Assembly (NCBI RefSeq): GCF_963665445.1
Contig: NZ_OY762276.1
Coordinates: forward strand, 776,001-840,000
Direction: 5' to 3'
Origin: an uncultured Desulfobulbus sp.
GTDB taxonomy: Bacteria > Desulfobacterota > Desulfobulbia > Desulfobulbales > Desulfobulbaceae
Length of the DNA stretch: 64,000 bases
Below the pieces are notes generated by a model. The model ran no database searches, was not told where the DNA came from, and saw nothing but the letters and a program-made list of their open reading frames with translations. Below are positions 25,866-39,500 of the stretch, piece by piece (the stretch's first letter is position 1; every line of letters starts with the position of its first letter). The translations under genes and the position numbers were made by a program.

Positions 25866-26545
25866 TGATGAAAACAATGAAAGATACGCACGGATTCACC
25901 TTGGTCGAATTGTTGATCGCGATGGTTATCTTGGGCGCTGTGTTGACAGGCATTGTCCGCATGTTCAGCAACACAGGCCATTATCATTCCGCCCAGGAGA
26001 TGATGGTCGATCTGTCCCAGGACCTTCGCGCTGTGAAGCAGCTCATGGTCTATGAGCTGCGAACCGCTGGCTGCGACCCTCTCAACAAAGGTAGCTTCGG
26101 CTTTCAGGTGGATAGCGATGACCGCTATAACACCGATAGTAATTCAATCCACTTCACCACCGATATGGATAATGGCGATGGCGACGGGTATCTCGAACCC
26201 GACGGTGATGCCGATGATCCCAATGAAGAGATAACCTATTACCGTGATGACTGCGCGGGGAACGCCTTGGCTGCTGGGAACACGTCTGCCGGCTGTTTGA
26301 AGCGTAGGCTTGGCTCATCAGGTACCGGGCAACCGATGATGACCGGTGTGACCAACTTTGAGGTGCACTACTATGACCAGGATGGGACGGAACTGACCGG
26401 GGCCAACTTGGCGACCCTGGGGAAGTTGGAAAAAATCGATACGGTTCGCGTCATTATCCAGGCACAGGTGGAAGAGCCGACCAAGGTGAGTGCCGATGCG
26501 CGGACCCAGCAGCTGGACTTTCGCGTCCTGATCAGGAACGGGTGA
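25865..26545 (+). CDS. pilW: Minor pilin PilW-like
   Basis: 226 residues. Class III signal HGFTLVELLIAMVILGAVLT with Glu +5, then YHSAQEMMVDLSQDLRAVKQ, the PilW-type second segment. A GDGDGYLEPDGDADDPNEE stretch is acidic and could bind calcium. ATG overlaps the preceding stop; GTG at 25859 is an alternative start. It would sit in the priming complex with PilV and PilX. Confidence 0.83.
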   Translation: MMKTMKDTHGFTLVELLIAMVILGAVLTGIVRMFSNTGHYHSAQEMMVDLSQDLRAVKQLMVYELRTAGCDPLNKGSFGFQVDSDDRYNTDSNSIHFTTDMDNGDGDGYLEPDGDADDPNEEITYYRDDCAGNALAAGNTSAGCLKRRLGSSGTGQPMMTGVTNFEVHYYDQDGTELTGANLATLGKLEKIDTVRVIIQAQVEEPTKVSADARTQQLDFRVLIRNG

Positions 26546-26553
26546 GGAAGGAT

Positions 26554-26955
26554 ATGAACTCCATGAAACAGAGGGCAAAACTGGCAACCGGGCAGAGGGG
26601 GTTTACCCTGCTGGAAGTGTCCATAGCCATGGCTATCCTGGGTATCGGCATCATGTCGATCGTTGCCTTGCAGACTCGGGATATGATGTACAACAACAGC
26701 TCGCGCCGGCAGACCGAGGCCTATACCTGGGCCATGGATAGGGTGGAGCGGCTGAGAGCGATCTCATATACCGATACCGATCTCGCTGTAAGCGGTTCCC
26801 GGAAAACAGAAACAGAGGGGGCGTATTCTGTCAGGTGGCTCGTGAGTGACAATACCGCAAATGTTCCTGATACCAAAAAGGTGGATGTGACTGTCTTGTG
26901 GAATAATAACGTTATCTCGACCCTTTCTTTTACGCGGACACGGTCTGCGATTTAG
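26554..26955 (+). CDS. pilV: Minor pilin PilV-like
   Basis: 133 residues. Leader and helix RGFTLLEVSIAMAILGIGIM with Glu +5, followed by RRQTEAYTWAMDRVERLRA, the segment seen in PilV/GspI minor pilins, and a small beta domain. ATG 26554 follows AGGAAGG; a GTG at 26542 would be an extension. It starts eight bases after the pilW stop. Confidence 0.84.
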   Translation: MNSMKQRAKLATGQRGFTLLEVSIAMAILGIGIMSIVALQTRDMMYNNSSRRQTEAYTWAMDRVERLRAISYTDTDLAVSGSRKTETEGAYSVRWLVSDNTANVPDTKKVDVTVLWNNNVISTLSFTRTRSAI

Positions 26956-26987
26956 GTGGCTTGTATACAGTGGGGCAGGAGGCAGGT

Positions 26988-27551
26988 ATGAAATACATAT
27001 TACGTGATGAGCAGGGGACGGCTATCGTTGCCGCGTTACTTATTCTCCTTATGCTGACCTTTGTTGCTTTGACAGCGACCGACACGACGGTCAATGAGAA
27101 AACCATGATTCGCAATGAAGCTATTTTTGAACAGAATTTTTCTCTGGCAGAATCTGCTGCCCTTGAAGGTCTGCAAAAGCTGGCCAGCATGGATAATGAT
27201 GACATTGCAGATCTTCTGCCAAGTAGAATTTCGTCAACGTCAACGAACAAGGATCTTCTGGTCGGCTCTGATAGCGAGGAAATGAAAGATATCTTCGATC
27301 TTCTCGATTCGACTAGCGATGGCATTATCGATAAAGACGATTACTACGCTGCTAGCCCTTCGTTTGAAAAATCAAATATTGGCGCTGAAACTTACAGAAC
27401 AGCCTTGCTGCTTCCCATAGCCAATGGCGATTCCCTGAGTACGACAACCGCACGGAGCCGATTATACCGCTATGATACCATTGGCCTCTCCGAGGATGGT
27501 GGCGGAAAATCGATGATTCTTATCGGCTACAAACGAAGAATTGAGCACTGA
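26988..27551 (+). CDS. pilX: Minor pilin PilX-like
   Basis: 187 residues. The N-terminus DEQGTAIVAALLILLMLTFV and the following ESAALEGLQKLA helix fit the PilX N-terminal domain, in which the classical GF-TLxE is replaced by G-TAIV and no Glu at +5. It contains an EF-hand-like STSDGIIDKDDYY loop. The upstream AGGAGG supports ATG 26988. PilX usually works with PilY1, encoded directly downstream. Confidence 0.82.
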   Translation: MKYILRDEQGTAIVAALLILLMLTFVALTATDTTVNEKTMIRNEAIFEQNFSLAESAALEGLQKLASMDNDDIADLLPSRISSTSTNKDLLVGSDSEEMKDIFDLLDSTSDGIIDKDDYYAASPSFEKSNIGAETYRTALLLPIANGDSLSTTTARSRLYRYDTIGLSEDGGGKSMILIGYKRRIEH

Positions 27552-27578
27552 TTGTCCATAACTATTTTGAGGTCGCTC

Positions 27579-30500
27579 ATGAAGCTATTTCTTACTGTAT
27601 CCAGATTTTTGATGTTGTTGGCACTGCTGTCAATGGGGATACAAACCTCCATTGCCAATGCAACGGATTATACTATTAGCGTCAGCAGTGCAGCCCCGGT
27701 TGTCGAAGGAAGTACCACCGCAGTGGTTACGGTCAGCCTTTCACCGGCAGTTGCAACTGGAGAACAGGTGGCGATCTCATGGGCCACGGTTGATGGAACG
27801 GCAACTGCGGCGAGCGGAGACTACAACGCGGCAACGGGTACGCTCGTTTTCGATCCTGGCGATTCCGCCAAAAGCATCTCTGTCGCAGCGAATACGGATG
27901 GAACCGTCGAAAATAGCGAATCTTTGAAGATTCACGTTTCCAACCCGACCTTTGTTTCCGGAAGTGGTGTGTTGAGCGGTGACACAGATGTTGAACGGTC
28001 CGTAACAATTACTAATGTTGAGACAGCCACAGTAACCTTAAGTGGTGTGGTTGTCGATGGAACTGAGGGCACCTCGCTTTCTTATAAGATTGATCTCAGT
28101 AATCCGGTGGCAGACGATGTCGTTGTCAATTACTCCGTTGCGGGGAGTGGGACAGACGCTGCAGAGGGCACTGATTACACAAGTGGCAGTTCCGTCATCA
28201 TTCCTGCTGGCCAGACAACCTCTCTTATCCTCATCAATCTTGACGATGATCTTGTCGTTGAAAATGACGAAGAGTTGACAATCACCTTAGGTCCTCTCAG
28301 TTCGACCATCACTGCCGTGAGTTTGGGAAGTGCCACAACCGCAGTTGGCACAATTCGGGATAACGACAGCGCCAGTCTTTCGATCAACGATGTGAGTGTG
28401 GCTGAAAATGGCGGAAGCGTGAGTTTTACGGTGAGCTCGAGTGCAACCGTCGAATCGAGCGCCAGTGTGAGTTTCGATTATACAACTCAGGATGGCACCG
28501 CCACAGCCTCGGCCGATTACACGGCCCAAAGCGGAACAGGGACGATTTCAGGCGGCAACAGTACGGTTATTACCGTCCCGATTACCGATGATCTTCATGT
28601 TGAGGGGGCGGAGACTTTCACCTTGAAGCTCAGCAACTCGAGCAGCAACGCAAGCTTCAGCGATGACGAAGGCCTGGCGACGATCACGGATAACGACAGC
28701 GCGAGTCTTTCGATCAACGACGTAAGCGTGGCAGAAAATGGAGGCAGTGTAAGCTTCACGGTCACTTCGAGTGCGAGCATCGAACCGTCGGCGGGTGTCA
28801 GCTTTGATTTTGCCACCAGTGACGGCACCGCAGTCGCGCCTGGTGATTACACGGCCAGCAGCGGTACAGAGACCATTGCCAGCGGTACGAGCCAGACGAT
28901 CACTGTGCCCATTCAGGATGATGCAATTCTCGAGGGGAGTGAAACTTTTACCGTACAGCTGAGCAATCCGATCGGCGGAGTGAGCATCGCCGATAACGAG
29001 GGTGTTGCGACGATCACGGATAACGACAGTGCCAGCCTTTCGATCAACGACGTGAGTGTGGCCGAAAATGGAGGCAGTGTAAGCTTCACGGTCACTTCCA
29101 GCGCGCCTATCGAGCCTTCTGCGAGCGTGAGCTTCGATTTCACCACCAACGACGGCACCGCAGTCGCCCCCGGCGACTACACGACCAGCAGCGGTACAGA
29201 GACCATTGCCAGCGGTACGAGCCAGACGATCACTGTGCCCATTCAGGATGATGCAATTCTCGAGGGGAGTGAAACTTTTACCGTACAGCTGAGCAATCCG
29301 ATCGGCGGAGTGAGCATCGCCGATAACGAAGGTGTGGCGACGATCACGGATAACGACAGCGCGAGCCTTTCGATCAACGACGTGAGTGTGGCCGAAAATG
29401 GAGGCAGTGTAAGCTTCACGGTCACTTCCAGCGCGCCTATCGAGCCTTCTGCGAGCGTGAGCTTCGATTTCACCACCAACGACGGCACCGCAGTCGCCCC
29501 CGGCGACTACACGACCAGCAGCGGCACAGCGACCATTGCCAGCGGCACGAGCCAGAATATCACTGTTCCCGTGCAGGACGATGCGATTCTCGAGGGCAGC
29601 GAAACTTTTACCGTCAAGCTGAGCAACCCGAGCAGCGGTGTGAGCATCGCCGATAACGAGGGTGTAGGCACGATCACGGATAACGACAGCACCAGCCTCT
29701 CGATCAACGACGTAAGTGTGGCCGAAGATGGAACCAGTGCGACCTTTACGGTAACCTCGAGCGCCACCATCGAGCCTTCTGCGAGCGTGAGCTTCGACTT
29801 CACCACCAACGACGGCACCGCAGTCGCCCCCGGCGACTACACGACCAGCAGCGGCACAGAGACAATTGCCAGCGGAACGAGCCAGACGATCACTGTTCCT
29901 ATCCAGGACGATGCGATTCTCGAGGGCAGCGAAACCTTCAAGGTGCAGCTGAGCAACCCGAGCAGCGGTGTGAGCATAGCCGATAACGAGGGCGTGGCGA
30001 CAATCACGGATAACGACAGCGCCAGCCTTTCGATCAACGACGTAAGTGTGGCCGAGGATGGAGGCAGTGTAAGCTTCACGGTCACTTCCAGCGCGTCTAT
30101 CGAACCGTCGGCGAGCGTGAGCTTCGACTTCACCACCAACGACGGCACCGCAGTCGCCCTCGGCGACTACACGACCAGCAGCGGCACAGCGACCATTGCC
30201 AGTGGTACGAGCCAGAATATCACTGTTCCCATTCAGGACGATGCGATTCTCGAGGGGAGTGAAACCTTTACCGTCAAGCTGAGCAACCCGAGCAGCGGTG
30301 TGACGCTTGCCGATGATGAAGGTCAGGGTACGATCACGGATAACGACAGCACCAGCCTCTCGATCAACGACGTAAGTGTGGCCGAAGATGGAACCAGTGC
30401 GACCTTTACGGTAACCTCGAGCGCCACCATCGAGCCTTCTGCGAGCGTGAGCTTCGACTTCACCACCAACGACGGCACCGCAGTCGCCCCCGGCGACTAC

Positions 30501-33500
30501 ACGACCAGCAGCGGCACAGAGACAATTGCCAGCGGAACGAGCCAGACGATCACTGTTCCTATCCAGGACGATGCGATTCTCGAGGGCAGCGAAACCTTCA
30601 AGGTGCAGCTGAGCAACCCGAGCAGCGGTGTGAGCATAGCCGATAACGAGGGCGTGGCGACGATCACGGATAACGACAGCGCGAGCCTTTCGATCAACGA
30701 CGTAAGTGTGGCCGAGGATGGAGGCAGTGTAAGCTTCACGGTAACCTCGAGCGCCACCATCGAACCGTCGGCGGGTGTCAGCTTTGATTTTGCCACCAGT
30801 GACGGCACAGCCCTTGCGCCCGGTGATTACACCACCAGCAGCGGCACAGCGAACATTGCCAGTGGTACGAGCCAGAATATCACTGTTCCCATTCAGGACG
30901 ATGCGATTCTCGAGGGCAGCGAAACTTTTACCGTCAAGCTGAGCAACCCGAGCAGCGGTGTGAGCATCGCCGATAACGAGGGTGTGGGCACGATCACGGA
31001 TAACGACAGCACCAGCCTCTCGATCAACGACGTAAGTGTGGCCGAAGATGGAACCAGTGCGACCTTTACGGTAACCTCGAGCGCCACCATCGAGCCGTCG
31101 GCGAGCGTGAGCTTCGACTTCACCACCAACGACGGCACCGCAGTCGCCCCCGGTGACTACACCACCAGTAGCGGTACAGAGACAATTGCCAGCGGAACGA
31201 GCCAGACGATCACTGTTCCTATCCAGGACGATGCGATTCTCGAGGGCAGCGAAACTTTTACCGTCAAGCTGAGCAACCCGAGCAGCGGTGTGAGCATAGC
31301 CGATAACGAGGGCGTGGCGACGATCACGGATAACGACAGCGCGAGCCTTTCGATCAACGACGTAAGTGTGGCCGAGGATGGAGGCAGTGTAAGCTTCACT
31401 GTAACCTCGAGCGCCACCATCGAACCGTCGGCGAGCGTGAGCTTCGATTTCACCACAGCTGACGGCACAGCCCTTGCGCCCGGTGATTACACCACCAGCA
31501 GCGGCACAGCGACCATTGCCAGTGGTACGAGCCAGAATATCACTGTTCCCATTCAGGACGATGCGATTCTCGAGGGCAGCGAAACTTTTACCGTCAAGCT
31601 GAGCAACCCGAGCACCGGTGTGACGCTTGCCGATGATGAAGGTCAGGGTACGATCACGGATAACGACAGCGCGAGCCTTTCGATCAACGACGTAAGTGTG
31701 GCTGAGGATGGAACCAGTGCGACCTTTACTGTAACCTCGAGCGCCACCATCGAGCCTTCGGCGAGCGTGAGCTTTGATTTCACCACCAACGACGGCACCG
31801 CAGTCGCCCCCGGCGACTACACGACCAGCAGCGGCACAGCGACCATTGCCAGCGGCACGAGCCAGAATATCACTGTTCCCATTCAGGACGATGCGATTCT
31901 CGAGGGCAGCGAAACCTTTACCGTCAAGCTGAGCAACCCGAGCAGCGGTGTGACGCTTGCCGATGATGAAGGTCAGGGTACGATCACGGATAACGACAGC
32001 GCGAGCCTTTCGATCAACGACGTAAGCGTGGCCGAGGATGGAGGCAGTGTAAGCTTCACGGTCACTTCCAGCGCGCCTATCGAGCCTTCTGCGAGCGTGA
32101 GCTTCGACTTCACCACCAACGACGGCACCGCAGTCGCCCCCGGCGACTACACGACCAGCAGCGGCACAGCGACCATTGCCAGCGGCACGAGCCAGAATAT
32201 CACTGTTCCCATTCAGGACGATGCGATTCTCGAGGGCAGCGAAACCTTTACCGTCAAGCTGAGCAACCCGAGCAGCGGTGTGACGCTTGCCGATGATGAA
32301 GGTCAGGGTACGATCACGGATAACGACAGCGCGAGCCTTTCGATCAACGACGTAAGCGTGGTCGAGGATGGAGGCAGTGTAAGCTTCACGGTCACTTCCA
32401 GCGCGCCTATCGAACCGTCGGCGAGCGTGAGCTTCGACTTCACCACCAGTGACGGCACCGCAGTCGCCCCCGGTGATTACACGACCAGCAGCGGTACAGC
32501 GACCATTGCCAGCGGCACGAGCCAGACAATCACTGTTCCCGTGCAGGACGATGCTATTCTCGAGGGGAGCGAAACCTTCAAGGTGCAGCTGAGCAACCCG
32601 AGCAGCGGTGTGAGCATAGCCGATAACGAGGGCGTGGCGACGATCACGGATAACGACAGCGCCAGCCTCTCGATCAACGACGTAAGCGTGGCCGAGGATG
32701 GAACCAGTGCGACCTTTACGGTAACCTCGAGCGCCACCATCGAGCCGTCGGCGAGCGTGAGCTTCGATTTCACCACAGCTGACGGCACAGCCCTTGCGCC
32801 TGGCGACTACACCACCAGCAGCGGTACAGCGACCATTGCCAGCGGTACGAGCCAGACGATCACTGTTCCCGTGCAGGACGATGCTATTCTCGAGGGGAGC
32901 GAAACCTTCAAGGTGCAGCTGAGCAACCCGAGCAGCGGTGTGAGCATAGCCGATAACGAGGGCGTGGCGACGATCACGGATAACGACAGCGCCAGCCTCT
33001 CGATCAACGACGTAAGCGTGGCCGAGGATGGAACCAGTGCGACCTTTACGGTAACCTCGAGCGCCACCATCGAGCCGTCGGCGAGCGTGAGCTTCGATTT
33101 CACCACAGCTGACGGCACAGCCCTTGCGCCTGGCGACTACACCACCAGCAGCGGTACAGCGACCATTGCCAGCGGTACGAGCCAGACGATCACTGTTCCC
33201 GTGCAGGACGATGCTATTCTCGAGGGCAGCGAAACCTTCAAGGTGCAGCTGAGCAACCCGAGCAGCGGTGTGAGCATAGCCGATAACGAGGGCGTGGCGA
33301 CGATCACGGATAACGACAGCGCGAGCCTCTCGATCAACGATGTGACAGTTGCGGAAAATAGTGGGAATGCGGTCTTTACTGTGACTTCCAGCGTGACGAT
33401 CGAGCCGTCTGCCAATGCCAGTTTCAATTACTCGAGCTATAACGGAACTGCAGTCAATCCTCAGGATTACCTGATCTCCTTGGGCAGGGTGACCATTTCC

Positions 33501-36500
33501 AGTGGCACGAGCAAGACGATCCTGGTCCCTCTTCTTGATGATACTCTTCATGAGGGGAACGAAACTTTCACCGTAAAGTTGACTACCCCGAGCCCCGGCG
33601 TGAGTTTTGCCGATGACGAAGGTGAGGCCACGATTACGGACAACGACAGTACTATCCTCTCAATCAACGATGTGAGCGTGGCAGAGGATGGCGGGAGCGT
33701 GACCTTTACCGTAACTTCGAGCGCTACCATCGAGTCTTCGGCCAATCTCTCCTTTGACTTCACAACGGTGGATGGGACAGCTGTCTCTGCGAGTGATTAT
33801 GCGGCGTACACTGGTACAGGAGTCATTGCGAGCGGGACGACCGCTTCAGTAACGGTACCCATTCTCGATGACGTGGTAGTGGAAAGTCAGGAGCAGTTTT
33901 CGGTGCAGGTGACTGCGGCGCATAGTTCTGGAACTGCAAGTGTGAGCAGTACCCAGGGAAGCGGGCAGTGTACAATCAACGATAACGATTATGCGACACT
34001 TTCAATAGATGATGTCGCGCAGTACGAAGATGCTGGTCCCTTTGTTTTTACAGTAAAATCAAATTTGGTTGTTGCTCCGAACGCATCCATAACCGTTGAT
34101 TATGCGACCATAGATGGCACCGCCAAAGCGGGCAGCGACTATGTTGCACTTACAGGGACTGCCACCATAAGTGGTGGGGATAGCACGCCCCTGTCGGTTT
34201 CTGTTATCTCCGATAATAATACTCCCGAGTCCGATGAGATCTTCAATATTCAGTTATCGAATCCTTCGGCCCAGGTAAGCGGTTTTATCAAAGATGTAGG
34301 TGTGGGGACGATACTCAATGATGACTATCTGATTACGATTACCGATATTTCTCCTTTTGGATCAATAACCGAGACAACCGGGTTAGGTGTCACTCCCACC
34401 AGTGGAGATGTGAATTCGCTCGTTTATTCGCGTGGGAGCAGTCCCGTCTTTGAAATCAATGCGGAAATTCCCTGTCCGAATGGGTTGGGGCATAATGGCA
34501 AGTCGCACTCCATTTCAGATGTGTTGATAGATGGGACATCTGAAACGAGCGCAATCGGGCAATCGACGTATACCTATTCTTTCACAAGTATTTCGCAGGA
34601 TCATTCAATTGAGGCCCTTTTTACTTCGTATGTCGATTTTGATGTCGATGCGAATGGCCATATCGAGACTGGGTCCGGTAATGTTGCAGCTGGAAGCCAG
34701 GATTCAATAGAGGTTCAGGCAAATGCAACCCTCAAAGTTACCGCTGTCCCTGATTCTGGGTTTCATATATCGGATGTGCAAGTTGATGGGGTTTCGGTGG
34801 GTATACCCGAGACGTATTCTTTTGAAAATTGGATTGATGCGGATGCGACCTATAAAATTTTATTTGCCATAAATGATTTTGTCTTGGAGCCGGTGTCAAC
34901 CTACAAGACTATTTTCAATGATTCTGCAGAATCTGTCGTAGCGACAACAAAAACGATTACCTATGGCTCAAGCGGATCGTTTTATGTGAACCTCAATGAC
35001 TCTTCCTATGCTATTTACGGCATTCTCATCGACAACATCTCCTATCCCATTCCGGCCTCCGGGGTTGCGGTCAACTATACTGGTTTTACTTTGACCAATA
35101 CTGCCAACGATTATCTTGAAGTCAAGTTTCTGGCGGTCGATGCCAATCATCGGCTAGAAGTACAGGATTACGACACCAGCCCGATCTCAGACACACCTTT
35201 GGATGCCAAGTTGCGGCCAAAGCCTGCCGCTATCATGTTTGTTCTGGATGATTCCGGAAGTATGGATTGGGAGACGATCACCACTGATTCCGATGGACGG
35301 TACGGTGGAACGTATGAGTACGTGTATTCCTATCCTGATACTGTGAGAGCGAGGGTTTATGGAGATAATAGTCTGGAAAAATCTAACCAGCAGGCTCAAT
35401 GGCGGTCGCAATTCTTCGGGGTGAACAAGATGTTCTACAACCCCGGGGTTACCTACGTTCCCTGGCCAACGTTCACAGGTACACCTACTTCGCAACTTCC
35501 GGCAGTGGCTACCGATGGTCTGGCTCACGCCAATATCTATCGTCCCCGTTTTCATCCGTGGTACAGCCAGGACTGCACTGATGCGATCAACCTGGCCAAT
35601 GGGGTGACGACGGCCAATCTGAACAACTGTGATAACACTACCCAAAATACACACACCTTTCCCATGGATGATGTGTTTCTCGAGTACGAAGACAACACCG
35701 ACGCTATCATTGTTGACAACACGACTGCAGGGAGTTTTTCGACGAGCGGAAATTGGGGAACGTCCACAAATAGTGATATGTACGGCAGTAACTATCTGTA
35801 TACCATTAAGAATAAGCAACCGCACACTGCAACCTGGACGCTGTCGCCGACGAAGACGGCGACCTATCAGGTGTATACGCGGTGGGTCGATACGGCAGAT
35901 CGGCAGAACATCCCCTATACCATCAACTGTGCGAGCTGTGGCGGCGGCATCACGGTGAACATGGATCAGCGCTATCAAGGGGGAAAGTGGAACTCTCTGG
36001 GGGAATATTCCTTTACTGCAGGGGAAACTGTAACAATTAAACTGACGGATAATTTCAATCAAACTTCTTCGAGTTGTGCAGATGCTGTCAAGATTGTCCC
36101 CAAAGGGGACAGCATCAAGATACTGAATGCCCACTATTTTACCTGGGATGATGCCGATGGTGACGGCGAGATTGACTATGTCGATGCGGACTCCAATGGG
36201 CTGCTCGATAGAACCGAAACCATCACTGAGGATATTTACCTGGTCAACCTCTCCGATCCCGTTGAATACTACAAGGTTTTGAATAATTCTTCTGTCCTGA
36301 GTAGTACTAATTTGCAAGCCATCACTGCCGCAGCATTACCGTCAACAGTGGTGACCTTTGCCAGCCCAAGCGATGCTAATGCCTGGTTGAAAGAACGGCA
36401 GAATTGGTCTGATTGGTTCTCGTATTATCGAAAACGCACCCTTGCGGCCACAGGAGCTGTCGCGCGCGTTATCGACCAGATGGAGGATGTGGAGGTCGGT

Positions 36501-39500
36501 ATTCGTTCCATCAATGCAAGCAGCTCCTATGGTATTATCCAGTCCGTGCTGCCGGTCAATGTCGCAGGCGTCGGTGATGAAACTAATACCCTGCTGGCCA
36601 AGTTGTATAGCTTTCAGGTGGAAGGAAAAGGAACTCCGCTGCGTCAGGGGCTGCAGAAAGTAGGGCAGTATTTTGACGATACTGATTATGACAGTCTAGG
36701 GAAGCCTATTACTGGCGGTGTCGGCACCTCTCCGTACAATGCCAAAGAGGATGGCGATGAGTGCAAGCAGGTTTTTGCGGTGGTCATGACCGATGGCTAT
36801 TGGAATGGTTCAAACCCATCTCCTTCCGTGGGGAATGCCGATGGGAATAACGGGGCTCCCTATAGCGATGGATACTCCAACACCTTGGCCGATGTGGCGA
36901 TGTATTACTTTGAAAACGATCTGTCTTCCATGGATAACCTTGTTCCGGACGGTATTTACAACCACCAGCACATGGTAACCTATACCGTTGCTTTTGGTGT
37001 CTACGGGACGCTCAATCCCTCTGACTATGACTTTAACAAGTCGGTTTACCCCACCTGGCCCAGTCCGTGGGTTAACCCAACCGATGAGCATAAAATCGAC
37101 GATATGTGGCACGCGGCCGTGAACGGTCGCGGCAAGTACATGAGTGCTTCGCGTCCTGATGAGTTGGTCGACTCCTTACTTGATATTATGAATGATATTG
37201 GAACGCGGGTAGGTTCCGGCGCGTCCGTTTCGGTCAACGGCGACGAGATGTATGAGTCGGTCAGTGGCCAGACCCGTATGTTTCAGACCACCTACAACAG
37301 TGGAGACTGGCATGGTGATTTGAAATCCTACATGGTGGATACCACGACTGGCAATGTTGTGACCAACGCACCTGTTTGGTCGGCAGAAGATCAATTGGCA
37401 ACCAAGCTCACTGCCACGGGCACAGGGCATGTCAATCGTGTTATTGCCAGTTATAATGGAACCGCAGGTGTTGCCTTCAGGTGGGCAGACCTCTCAGCTT
37501 TGCAACAAAAGCAACTTTTTCCCTATTTTATCGAATCAACATCGACCACCTTGACCGGAGCAGATGTCGTCAACTACCTTCGTGGTTTGAAGACCTATGA
37601 AACCAGCAATACTGGTGGCGAATTCAGGGAGAGAGATGCCTCCCATCCCATAGGAGACATTGTCCACTCACTTGCCCGATACGAGGACGATGTCTTGTAT
37701 GTCGGTTCGAACGACGGAATGCTGCATGCATTTTTAGCAACGGATGCTGGGCTTGGCCAGGAACTTTTTGCCTATGTGCCGAATCTGGTCATGGGGAACC
37801 TGCGAGAGCTTGCCGATCCTGCTTATGATCATCTTTTTTATGTCGATAACACCCCTGATACCCAGGAAATGGGAAACTCGACCTACTTGGTTGCCGGCTT
37901 GGGGAAAGGTGGGAAGGGGTATTACTGCCTTGATATCACCAATGCCAAAACGGTGATAACCAGTGAGTCGACTTTGGCGTCCCGCGTGAAGTGGGAATAT
38001 CCCAGGGCTGATCTTGCCTTGGGTGGCGGCACCACCTACTCATTCGTGGCGGCAACCGTGGCAGGCGGCAACGATAGCATCTATGACAGCGCCAAGGGAT
38101 TTGCCAGCTCTTCCTATTATGTGGGGCAAACGATTTCTGTCTCCGGCGCTACTTCGAGCGGAGGATCCAATGATGGTATGTACACAATCAAAAGTATTGC
38201 CTCGGACGGTTCCTCTATTGAAGTCGCTTCAGGGAGTTTATCGACAGGGTACGGCAATGGCGCAACGGTCAGTTTGTCGGAGGCCTATGTCCTTCTGACT
38301 GGAAACACGTTTACCTTTTCCAGTGGGACGGGGACTGGTGGCAATGATGTCATTGCAGACAGCAATAGCGGATTCAGTCCTTCTATCTTTGCAGTGGGGC
38401 AGGTTATCTCGGTCATCGGCGCCAACTACGCCGATGGACTCAACAGCGGGACCAACGATGGGCAATATAAAATTACCAAGGTCGATTCGGCTGGAGGGTA
38501 TATCGAAATTCAGTCAGGGAGCCTGGTGACCGGCTATGGTAATCATAAAAATATCACCTTTACCAAAGCCAATATCGACCCCAAATTGGGCTATTCGTTC
38601 AGCAAGGCCTATTTTGTTGAAACCAACGACTTGTCGATCGGGTCCGGAGATTTGCAGGGATGGGTGGTTGTGTTTGGCAATGGCTATGGCTCGGAGAACG
38701 GGACGGCGATCCTCTATGTTCTCGATCCCTCAACTGGGGAGGTCATAAAACGTATCGAGACGGGCGTTGGTCCATTTAACGGATTGTCGACTCCGAATGC
38801 CATCGATGTGGATAACGATCTCAGGGTTGATTACGTCTATGCCGGTGACTTGCTGGGGAACATGTGGAAGTTCGATTTTACCTCCAGTAATCACGATGAC
38901 TGGCAGGTCGCCTATTGTGAGGGGGGCAACACCACCGATCATTGCAAGAGCACTGTTTCCGGGATTATTCCCAAACCGTTGTTTGCAGGGTTGAGCAATC
39001 AACCGATCACCGGTGCGCCCGATATCATGCGCCATCAATCTGGTGAGGGCTATATGGTTATCTTTGGCACCGGTAAATATGTGGGAGAGCCGGATCTTTC
39101 TTCCATATATACCCAGTCGCTCTACGGTATTTGGGATTGGGCCCCGGACTACCTGGATACCGGTTATAACGGAGCGCGTGTGGATGTGGGATCGACCTCG
39201 CCGCAGACGGCCACCCTGTCCAATTGGCCGGAGACGGATACAGCCGGCGATGCAACCCATACCCTGTTGCGCCAGGTTGCCTTGAGCGAGGGGTATTTAG
39301 ACACTGATGGTGATGGTGTTGTGGAGACTTCTTCCTATTACCGTAATATCTCTAATTATTCCGGGACCTATACGCTCACTCAAACCAGCAAATTGTCCGC
39401 AGGGCATCGTTTCCGGAACAAGGATATTAACGGTGATGGCAGTGTTGACGATAATGACCTCGTGCCGGATTCTAACGTTGGCTGGGTCTTTGATTTGCCC

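Noticed and set aside
28368-33317. Repeats mistaken for a CRISPR-like or satellite array
   Set aside because: They are long coding repeats without unique spacers and continue the reading frame of pilY1.
28548-33551. A 1,667-codon open frame antisense to the PilY1 repeats
   Set aside because: The repeat unit is 330 bp, a multiple of three, and happens to lack stops in this frame, so the frame stays open through every unit. The sense strand carries the known Calx-beta pattern with a ribosome site; the antisense frame has low-complexity composition with the unit period.
35187-36317. 376-codon frame opposite the vWA part of pilY1
   Set aside because: No recognisable motif, and the plus strand carries DDSGSM and the golvesin-like pattern.
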